Positions 1 to 4,393 of a DNA stretch of 5,692 nt are shown piece after piece. This DNA is from Patescibacteria group bacterium (lineage in GTDB: Bacteria > Patescibacteriota > Minisyncoccia > Phycocordibacterales > Phycocordibacteraceae), in contig JAHJZL010000064.1 of the NCBI GenBank assembly GCA_018826405.1, positions 1-5,692 on the forward strand, written 5' to 3'. Position numbers and translations under genes: made by a program. The notes beneath the pieces were generated by a model. It was not told where the DNA came from, searched no databases, and was given only the letters and a program-made list of their open reading frames with translations. Each line of letters opens with the position of its first letter. Position 1 is the stretch's first letter.

Positions 1-281
1 CTAAGGCGAGCAACGGCAATTACTATCGCCAGCTCTCTTTCTATAGAATGCTTCTGGCACGCTCTGAGACACCAAGGCACATGCATGAAGGAGTTATCGA
101 ATTTGTTGAACCTGATGAGAAGGATCGAATACGCACAGAAGTATTTGAAATCTCAGAAGACGAAGTGCTTGCTCTCGAAACAGAGATACAGCGAGTTGCT
201 GCAGAAATACTTTCTCTATCATTCTGGAATCAGACTTGTGATGACTCTGAGTGCGCCTGGTGCAGCGTGCGGTTTGGATAA
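1..281 (+). CDS. UvrD/Rep-type helicase with C-terminal PD-(D/E)XK (RecB-like) nuclease module, C-terminal fragment
   Basis: The frame is open from position 3 to a TAA at 279-281, so this is the last ~92 codons of a gene beginning outside the window; the internal ATG at 48 is not the true start. Visible near the left edge is YYRQLSFYRMLL, matching the Q-x-x-x-Y motif (motif IV) of RecB/AddAB-family PD-(D/E)XK nucleases. The tail ends with a cysteine cluster C-x4-C-x2-C (CDDSECAWC). Such nuclease modules close many UvrD-like superfamily 1 helicases, and the phrase FVEPDEK followed by a Phe-Trp before the cysteines fits that type as I remember it from Parcubacteria. Expected role: unwinding and trimming DNA ends in repair, in the cytoplasm. 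The catalytic Asp/Glu/Lys residues and the whole helicase part lie outside the window. The cysteines could bind iron-sulfur or zinc, as in AddB, but the spacing differs and one ligand would be upstream. A stand-alone RecB-like nuclease is the alternative. Confidence 0.75.
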   Translation, partial: KASNGNYYRQLSFYRMLLARSETPRHMHEGVIEFVEPDEKDRIRTEVFEISEDEVLALETEIQRVAAEILSLSFWNQTCDDSECAWCSVRFG

Positions 282-311
282 AAAAAGAGCTCCTTTGAGG
301 AGCTCTTTTTT
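281..311. terminator. Bidirectional intrinsic terminator between convergent genes
   Basis: A perfect 13-bp inverted repeat (281-293 and 299-311) surrounds a 5-base loop. The GC core is GAGCTCC/GGAGCTC, flanked by six A on the left and six T on the right, so either strand gives a hairpin followed by a U-tract. It overlaps the last base of the helicase stop codon and lies 2 bases past the stop of the 58-residue gene on the other strand, so one element can end both convergent transcripts. Confidence 0.93.
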
Positions 312-313
312 GT

Positions 314-490
314 TTATGCTGCTTTTCTGTCTTCTGCTGCTTGGGTTAGTAGCGCTGCCACTTGTTCTGGTGTCTCAGCATATCCAAGCACAGTGCCTGT
401 TGTTGGATCCTGGACGGCGCCTGGTCTGAGCTCAACAACATTAGACTGCATTGGCTTCTTAACTTCTTCTTTAGGCATTCCTTCAGACAT
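314..490 (-). CDS. Small protein of unknown function (58 aa)
   Basis: I do not recognise this protein. It reads from ATG at 490 to TAA at 316-314, immediately before the shared terminator. The sequence is hydrophilic, starts with a charged Met-rich stretch (MSEGMPKEEVKKPM) and ends in an Ala/Gln-rich probable helix (TPEQVAALLTQAAEDRKAA); there is no signal peptide, membrane segment or cysteine. The frame remains open to a GTG at 529, which would add 13 residues (71 aa), but that GTG is the first codon of a 22-bp palindrome that overlaps a likely promoter, so I prefer the ATG. No convincing SD precedes the ATG; a GAAGGA sits directly against the next Met codon (478), too close to be a normal SD for it. 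It follows the DsbA-like gene by 62 bases with a promoter-like sequence between, so it is probably transcribed separately. Its own terminator and promoter argue it is real despite its size. Confidence 0.6.
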   Translation of the reverse strand: MSEGMPKEEVKKPMQSNVVELRPGAVQDPTTGTVLGYAETPEQVAALLTQAAEDRKAA

Positions 491-507
491 AGAGTTTGTG
501 CTAGTGA

Positions 508-549
508 GTGACAATATATTAATTGTCACATTTGAGAAATACTTGTCAA
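508..549 (-). promoter_or_regulatory. Candidate promoter with overlapping palindromic operator for the 58-aa gene
   Basis: On the - strand a perfect -35 hexamer TTGACA (549-544) begins 3 bases after the DsbA-like stop codon. A GACAAT at 527-522 (16-base spacing) is the best-placed -10; a TATATT at 518-513 is an alternative without a good -35. Overlapping the -10 region is a 22-bp inverted repeat with 8-bp perfect arms (GTGACAAT and ATTGTCAC, 508-515 and 522-529) around 6 bases. The hexamer TGACAA occurs three times in 40 bp: at 543-548 and 523-528 in the same orientation, 20 bp apart, and inverted at 509-514. This arrangement is typical of a dimeric repressor site; the regulator is unknown. 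Confidence 0.5.
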
Positions 550-552
550 ATG

Positions 553-1251
553 CTACTGTGCGCGACCGATAGCGTCGTTAATAACTTGCTTCATGTTGTC
601 GTAGGAGAGTGCTCCATTAATTGCAATTGGTTTCCTGCCTTCAACAACAAGCACAGTGTAGGGAGTGCCCTCTGCTCCAGAAGCAAGTGCATTTGCTATA
701 TCGTCATAGACTTTTTTAGTGAAGCGTCCGTTCCTAAGACACTGGTCAAACTCTCCTGCGGGAAGACCGAGCTGAGCAACAATTGCCGGGTAGCCAGATG
801 GAGGGAACTGATTTTCTCTAGGAGCTGCTGCTTGTATTGCATCAATAAATCTCCAGAAGGCATCGTTGTCTCCAAGGAACGCTGCGCACTCAGCTGCTTC
901 TGCGTGTGATCCTGCCGCGGCGTGTCTGTCTAGAAGAGGAAAGTGTCTATATACCCAAGCAACCTGTCCGCTAGCTGCGTACTCGCTCATGAGTTGCTGC
1001 ATGGTTGCCTGGAATTGTTTGCTGTACTCAGAATCAATGTCTGCATACTCAACAATTTTCACCTTTGCCTCTGGGTTTCCGATAATGTGGTCTATTGGAG
1101 TTACGGCACGGACAGCTTCTGGATTTCCTCCAGTTAGCTTTGGAGAGTTATCACTCCTCAGCACATATACAGCTGTAGCTAATATGAGCCCTGCAATAAC
1201 AATAGCGCCTGGAAGAAAATACTCTCGGCGCATGCGTTCTGTGTCTACCAT
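553..1251 (-). CDS. Membrane-anchored DsbA-like thioredoxin-fold protein lacking the CxxC cysteines
   Basis: A 232-residue protein. Residues 1-10 carry several Arg, followed by one hydrophobic segment (about 11-31) that should be a signal anchor, placing the rest outside the membrane. From about residue 50 it follows the DsbA/BdbD-type (Thioredoxin_4) pattern: a short segment before the first strand (IDHIIGNPEAKVKIVEYADID), the active-site helix, WVYRHFPLLDRHA, AECAAFLGDNDAFW, FDQCL, and the cis-Pro loop GTPYTVLV (Pro197). Relatives have E-C-P-F-C or similar in the active site; here it is S74-E75-Y76-S77, so both redox cysteines are serine. The family's other two cysteines (Cys122, Cys171) are kept. 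It therefore probably cannot act as a normal disulfide oxidase and may be a chaperone-like or binding protein. ATG 1251 is chosen because a -10 box ends 8 bases before it; ATG 1233 (six residues later) is possible. Confidence 0.85.
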   Translation of the reverse strand: MVDTERMRREYFLPGAIVIAGLILATAVYVLRSDNSPKLTGGNPEAVRAVTPIDHIIGNPEAKVKIVEYADIDSEYSKQFQATMQQLMSEYAASGQVAWVYRHFPLLDRHAAAGSHAEAAECAAFLGDNDAFWRFIDAIQAAAPRENQFPPSGYPAIVAQLGLPAGEFDQCLRNGRFTKKVYDDIANALASGAEGTPYTVLVVEGRKPIAINGALSYDNMKQVINDAIGRAQ

Positions 1252-1259
1252 ATATGAAA

Positions 1260-1268
1260 ATCATAGCA
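1260..1268 (-). promoter_or_regulatory. Extended -10 promoter, near-leaderless start of the DsbA-like gene
   Basis: On the - strand, TGC directly precedes TATGAT (1265-1260), an extended -10 matching TATAAT in 5 of 6 bases. The usual +1 falls at 1253, two bases before the ATG at 1251, so the mRNA would be leaderless or nearly so. No SD exists upstream of the ATG and no good -35 is visible, as expected for an extended -10 promoter. Confidence 0.55.
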
Positions 1269-1285
1269 TGTAGGCCAATGAAAAT

Positions 1286-1310
1286 GCCCTACGCACTGGG
1301 TGCGTAGGGC
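1286..1310 (-). terminator. Intrinsic terminator after the 100-aa gene
   Basis: A perfect 11-bp stem, GCCCTACGCAC paired with GTGCGTAGGGC, closes a 3-base loop. On the - strand it begins 6 bases after the TGA stop and is followed by ATTTTC, a short U-tract. The stem is very GC-rich, and it isolates the 100-aa gene from the DsbA-like gene. The + strand continues with a run of G, so it probably works only in the - direction. Confidence 0.85.
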
Positions 1311-1316
1311 GGGGGT

Positions 1317-1619
1317 TCAGGCGGCGGCGTCTTGGGGCGAGTACTCGCTCTTGAACGCAGGGAGCTTACCTCCATCGTGCCTCACCAAGACCGTTGCGTT
1401 GGGGATGGTGCTGACCAAACCCGTTCCGATCGTGTCCAGGAGGCTCATGTTTTGGGTGATCTCGTCCGGACTGAAGTTCCCGACGCTGCAGGTCACCTGG
1501 GTGAAATCTGCATCGTACCAGAAGAAGTAGACACGGTAATCACCTGGAAGCTTTTCAAATAGCTCCCCAATCTTGGCCGTGGGGTCGTTACGCCCTACGA
1601 CATGGATGTATGCACGCAT
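1317..1619 (-). CDS. Unknown protein, 100 aa, GC-rich stand-alone gene
   Basis: I do not recognise this protein. It is cytoplasmic by appearance (no signal peptide or membrane helix) and looks like a small alpha/beta fold: a strand MRAYIHVVG, a helix AKIGELFEKL, a strand YRVYFFWYD, a second strand ending TCSVGNF, a helix from SPDEITQNM, and a strand ATVLVRHDG before a charged tail ending in three alanines. One cysteine is present (Cys44). It is well supported as a gene: AGGAG lies 7 bases upstream of the ATG, a perfect TATAAT is further upstream, and a strong hairpin follows the stop. I counted 73 of 100 codons ending in G or C, against 10 of the first 50 in the adjacent exonuclease gene, so base use is sharply different from its neighbour. 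This could reflect recent transfer or selection for high expression. It sits alone between hisS-exonuclease and the DsbA-like gene, and context gives no function. Confidence 0.8.
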   Translation of the reverse strand: MRAYIHVVGRNDPTAKIGELFEKLPGDYRVYFFWYDADFTQVTCSVGNFSPDEITQNMSLLDTIGTGLVSTIPNATVLVRHDGGKLPAFKSEYSPQDAAA

Positions 1620-1626
1620 TTGCCAT

Positions 1627-1631
1627 CTCCT
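1627..1631 (-). promoter_or_regulatory. Ribosome binding site (AGGAG) of the 100-aa gene
   Basis: AGGAG is separated by 7 bases from the ATG at 1619. It is the only textbook SD at a gene start in this window and fixes the start codon of the 100-aa gene. Confidence 0.8.
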
Positions 1632-1676
1632 AGAGGGCTATAACTAAAAGGTACTGTGTATGCAAAATAACACACT

Positions 1677-1703
1677 ATTATAAAAATTCAAGCTACAGCT
1701 CAA
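1677..1703 (-). promoter_or_regulatory. Promoter of the 100-aa gene
   Basis: A consensus TATAAT (1682-1677) begins 10 bases past the exonuclease stop codon. A TTGAGC at 1703-1698, inside the end of that gene, is a possible -35, although the 15-base spacer is short. Transcription would start near 1670, giving a leader of about 50 bases that contains the SD. Confidence 0.55.
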
Positions 1704-2271
1704 GTGTATGAGTAAAGGCTGGAGCCGCCTTTGGTTGCTGCCACGAAGATGTGCTCAGCTTCACATCCCTAATATCTTTAAGGTCCTTATACTTAAGGAC
1801 TCCTTTCTCAAGCGCGTAATCATACAGCTGGCGCGTAATACGCACATCTTGGATACAGTATTCACGTACCTTGTCGTATAGACCCTCCTGCCACCACCGT
1901 ACAGACTGAAGACCGTCGCCAGACTTCCCAACTTTAAGCGTTGCTTCTGCAATAGACTGAAGCCTCAATCTGCGCCCGAGCACCTGTTGAACCTCAACCA
2001 TAAGATCAACTGAATGTATCTGCGTAAGGTCTCCCGGATAGTAGTGATTCAGGAGGGGAATATCAAAAGAGTTGGAATTGTATCCAATTAACGTATCTGC
2101 CTTCTCAATAATCGGCCATAGCTTCGTAAGTTCTTCTTTAGAATATGAAGAGAATTCTCCAGTCTCAGAGTCATGAATAGCAACAACAGCAAGTTCAAGA
2201 CGTGTAACATCTTGTCTTGCTAGAGAGGGAAGTATATTTGCTGTTTCAATATCGAACGTTATCTCTCGCAT
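1693..2271 (-). CDS. DEDDy-type 3'-5' exonuclease-like protein (RNase H-like fold)
   Basis: A 192-residue single-domain protein. All exonuclease motifs can be read: Exo I FDIET (Asp7, Glu9), Exo II around YNSNSFDIPLL (Asp70, with Asn65 before it), and Exo III YCIQDV (Tyr138, Asp142; the Y-x3-D form). This makes it a DEDDy member related to the stand-alone RNase H-like (RNase_H_2/YprB-like) exonucleases, expected to remove nucleotides from DNA or RNA 3' ends with two metal ions. There is no polymerase or helicase domain; the last ~25 residues are a low-complexity tail. The substrate cannot be told from sequence. Its ATG is 2 bases past the hisS stop (TAATCATG), and an AGGA lies 9 bases before the ATG inside the end of hisS, so it is co-transcribed and probably translationally coupled with hisS. 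Pairing with hisS suggests a housekeeping role, perhaps RNA processing, but this is inference. Confidence 0.85.
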   Translation of the reverse strand: MREITFDIETANILPSLARQDVTRLELAVVAIHDSETGEFSSYSKEELTKLWPIIEKADTLIGYNSNSFDIPLLNHYYPGDLTQIHSVDLMVEVQQVLGRRLRLQSIAEATLKVGKSGDGLQSVRWWQEGLYDKVREYCIQDVRITRQLYDYALEKGVLKYKDLKDIRDVKLSTSSWQQPKAAPAFTHTLEL

Positions 2272-2273
2272 GA

Positions 2274-3551
2274 TTATGATTCCTGCTCCTTAGTGTATAT
2301 GTGCTGCATAACAATATCTTGAGAAATCCCAGTCTCAGTTCCTGTTAGAAGTTCCTTAAGACGAACGGCCTTCGTGGCTGCCTCCTCAGACCCATAGGCC
2401 AAGAAATATGGAATCTTTCTTTTAACTGCGTCTTTAATTTGATCCCCCAAAGACTTCTCAGTTAAATTAACGAATGTACGAAACTGTGTTTTCTCTCTCA
2501 GGGTAGCTGCATAGGCTTGTGCGGCAGGAATATCTGCTGGAGTTGGTGTGCCGATGAAGAGGTGTGGAGTGTTCTCGTTCTCTGGGAGGAGCTTATGCGT
2601 CGTTAAAAAGTCCATAAGCCCAACGTCTCCGAAGGCAAACCCAATAGCAGGAAGCGGGTCTCCGCCAAACATAGACACTAAGCCGTCATACCGACCCCCT
2701 CCAAGGAGTGCTCTCGGATTCTCTGGGCTTGTGTCCTGGATCTCAAAGACAATTCCCGTGTAGTAATCAAAACCACGAACAATCTCAGGCTCGAAAACAA
2801 TATTTGATATACCCCTAAGTTTAAGAGTCTCTATAATTTTAAGAAGTTTATCTTTCTCGACTTTAACTTCTGGATCAGTTGCTTCTTCAACAGCAGTTAG
2901 TGGATCTCGTCGTGATCCACGCGCAAGGGCAAACTCCTCTGGAGACATCTTCGCCTTGCGATCTAGGAGCTGCCAGTACTCCCGCACACCTTCTTCATCG
3001 GTGTATCCCGTTGCCCTACATGCAGCAGAAAGAAGCGCGCGCGAATTAACTCGGATTATGAAATCCTTGTCTGTTGCGCCGAATGAGCGGAACACTGAAT
3101 AGGCAAGCTGCACAATTTCCAAATCAGCTTCTCCTTCGGGAAGTCCAACAAGATCCACATCAGTCTGAAAGAATTCGCGAAGTCTTCCTTTTTGTGGACG
3201 TTCGTATCTAAATCTATTTCCTATAGAAAACCAACGAAGCGGGAAGGCAAGTTCACGTCGTTTACCCGCAACCATACGTGCAAGTGTTGGTGTCATCTCA
3301 GGACGAAGCGTAACCCTGCGGCCACCACGGTCCTCAAAGCTATATGTCTGGTCTCTGATTATCTCTTCGTTCCCCTTGCTCTCATACAATTCAGAGCGCT
3401 CTAGCGGGGAGGCTTGGTACTCTTCATATCCCCATGAAGAGAGCACATCACGCACTTGCGAGAATGCTGCAGACAACCGCGCCCACTCACTGGGATAAAA
3501 GTCGCGCACACCCTTATATGAATCAGTGGATAGGGACGGCTTGCCGCTCAT
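2274..3551 (-). CDS. hisS: Histidine--tRNA ligase (HisRS)
   Basis: Charges tRNA-His with histidine using ATP, as a cytoplasmic class II dimer. At 425 residues it has the usual length. Visible in order: the N-terminal GVRDFYP (14-20), the motif 1 region (about 45-66), EDRGGRRVTLRPEMTPTLAR (73-92), motif 2 FRYERPQKGRLREFFQ (114-129), the histidine-binding RGFDYYTGIVFE (259-270, with the catalytic Arg259 position), LGGGRYDGL (283-291), motif 3 at about 301-312, and the C-terminal HGTP anticodon-binding domain (about 328-415) with KSLGDQIKDA. Motif 3 reads PAIGFAFGDVGL: the usual G-x-E-R is G-D-V-G, so the motif 3 arginine that contacts ATP in classical HisRS is missing. I think related lineages share a GDV-type motif 3. 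A TAG-stop precursor gene ends 45 bases upstream; an extended -10 box places the transcript start on the ATG itself. The exonuclease gene follows 2 bases after the stop. Confidence 0.97.
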   Translation of the reverse strand: MSGKPSLSTDSYKGVRDFYPSEWARLSAAFSQVRDVLSSWGYEEYQASPLERSELYESKGNEEIIRDQTYSFEDRGGRRVTLRPEMTPTLARMVAGKRRELAFPLRWFSIGNRFRYERPQKGRLREFFQTDVDLVGLPEGEADLEIVQLAYSVFRSFGATDKDFIIRVNSRALLSAACRATGYTDEEGVREYWQLLDRKAKMSPEEFALARGSRRDPLTAVEEATDPEVKVEKDKLLKIIETLKLRGISNIVFEPEIVRGFDYYTGIVFEIQDTSPENPRALLGGGRYDGLVSMFGGDPLPAIGFAFGDVGLMDFLTTHKLLPENENTPHLFIGTPTPADIPAAQAYAATLREKTQFRTFVNLTEKSLGDQIKDAVKRKIPYFLAYGSEEAATKAVRLKELLTGTETGISQDIVMQHIYTKEQES

Positions 3552-3557
3552 AGAGTG

Positions 3558-3566
3558 ATTTTAACA
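3558..3566 (-). promoter_or_regulatory. Extended -10 promoter giving leaderless hisS mRNA
   Basis: The - strand has TGT directly followed by TAAAAT (3563-3558), an extended -10 element. Six bases (CACTCT) separate it from the ATG, so +1 coincides with the A of the hisS start codon. No SD is present in the 45-base gap behind the PH-domain gene, which supports a leaderless mRNA. Confidence 0.6.
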
Positions 3567-3596
3567 GATGAAATAGGGTAGCGGGAGCCCTGGGTA

Positions 3597-4154
3597 CTAC
3601 AGTCCCACGTGAGTAGTATTTCTGCGCTTATATAGCTCAGCAATCTCTCGCATTATAAGGTCACGCATACCCTGCGGGTCTTCAATTCCGTCCATCACAA
3701 AGTTCTTTGATGCCGTTCCTGCAGTCTCAACTTGTACAGACCCGTACCCAAGCAAGTCCGCAAAAATACCATGCACATTAGTTGTTACGTCTTGTACATG
3801 CCCCAAGAGAAAACTTGAAACATCCCTACTAAAGAATCCGTGCTGGCGTATACGTACGATACGCAGACTCGTAATAACCCAATGATTTAAGTAGTACTGT
3901 GTGAATGCATTAAAGGCACCAATCCAAAGAAGCAGCCACCACAGGCCAAGGAATAGACGGAACCAAGGGCTGTCTGCAGTTATGTACGGCAAAAGAGGGA
4001 ATGCTGACTCTGCCATGCGCGCAAACAATCCTGGAATGAGGGTCGGGAGCCAGGCAAGGAGTATAAAAGGAATTGCAGTAACCAAAAGAACAAACCAGTG
4101 TTTGCGGACGGTACGAATTACTCGCTCACCTGGTTCTAGTTGAAATTCTTCCAT
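3597..4154 (-). CDS. Bacterial PH-domain (bPH_2, YdbS-like) membrane protein
   Basis: A 185-residue protein. The N-terminus is LEPGERVIRTVRKHW, a phrase typical of this family, followed by two hydrophobic segments (about 20-40 and 65-86) separated by a ~25-residue loop. After the second helix comes the PH-like part: YYLNHWVITSLRIVRIRQHG (87-106), then SSFLLGHVQDVTTNVHGIFADLLGYGSVQVETAG (113-146), matching the bPH_2 pattern of strands, a helix containing the Q-D-V turn, and the G-Y-G-S-V-x-V-E-T-A-G strand. The C-terminal ~35 residues are a charged helix. The PH part should face the cytoplasm. Function in such proteins is poorly known; membrane-associated binding or scaffolding is plausible. 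It starts 2 bases after the 78-aa gene (TAAGTATG), with no SD, so translation is probably coupled. It is the last gene of the prmC operon. Confidence 0.82.
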   Translation of the reverse strand: MEEFQLEPGERVIRTVRKHWFVLLVTAIPFILLAWLPTLIPGLFARMAESAFPLLPYITADSPWFRLFLGLWWLLLWIGAFNAFTQYYLNHWVITSLRIVRIRQHGFFSRDVSSFLLGHVQDVTTNVHGIFADLLGYGSVQVETAGTASKNFVMDGIEDPQGMRDLIMREIAELYKRRNTTHVGL

Positions 4155-4156
4155 AC

Positions 4157-4393
4157 TTAATATGTAAACCCGCTAATTGCATATAAAGCCAAGAAACCTG
4201 ACACAAGCACATGAGTTATAAGCGCGGGTATAGCAACTGAGCTTCGATGCCCATATCTGAGCCAGTGGTAGCTCGTTATGAGTGTGTAGAGAACCCAAAT
4301 AATAAAGAGCACTACAAAAAATATAGACACAACCTTTGATGGATCAACCTGACTTAAGAAAGGTGGAAGTGTGAGCGGCTCGATAGGCTCCAT
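4157..4393 (-). CDS. Small two-helix membrane protein of unknown function (78 aa)
   Basis: A 78-residue protein with a short acidic, Pro-rich N-terminus (MEPIEPLTLPPFL), a first membrane helix at about 21-41 (rich in V, F, I, L), a polar loop with HWLRYGHRSS (43-52), and a second helix at about 53-75. The positively charged loop should face the cytoplasm, so both ends would be outside. I recall similar small membrane proteins next to bPH proteins in Parcubacteria-type genomes but can assign no function. The start ATG shares one base with the prmC stop (TAATG at 4395-4391), and the PH-domain gene begins 2 bases after its own stop, which suggests the two membrane proteins are made together and may interact. 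No cysteines or catalytic motif are present. Confidence 0.75.
   Translation of the reverse strand: MEPIEPLTLPPFLSQVDPSKVVSIFFVVLFIIWVLYTLITSYHWLRYGHRSSVAIPALITHVLVSGFLALYAISGFTY

Noticed and set aside
85..429. + strand frame of 114 codons running across the helicase end and the terminator
   Set aside because: It overlaps the helicase frame that carries the RecB-type motif, reads through a strong terminator, and overlaps the 58-aa gene antisense.
491..529. GTG start at 529 giving a 71-aa version of the small protein
   Set aside because: The added codons lie on the palindrome and probable promoter, so the ATG at 490 is preferred. A weak TATTTC six bases before the GTG means it cannot be fully excluded.
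1104..1131. GNPEA appears twice in the DsbA-like protein (about residues 42-46 and 58-62), suggesting a duplication
   Set aside because: The match is only five residues and flanking sequence is unrelated; the second copy is part of the normal family motif.
574..1251. Possibility that the DsbA-like gene is a pseudogene because its CxxC is lost
   Set aside because: The frame is intact, the fold motifs and cis-Pro are preserved, and it has a good promoter, so a functional non-redox protein is more likely.
866..1273. Long open frame (135 codons) on the + strand across the DsbA-like gene, and another at 523-909
   Set aside because: Both lie opposite a gene with clear family motifs, have no SD or promoter, and give Cys/Ser-rich translations typical of antisense shadows.
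1300..1562. Two + strand open frames of 76 codons opposite the 100-aa gene
   Set aside because: They arise from the GC-rich codons of the - strand gene, which has its own SD, promoter and terminator. One begins within the terminator hairpin.
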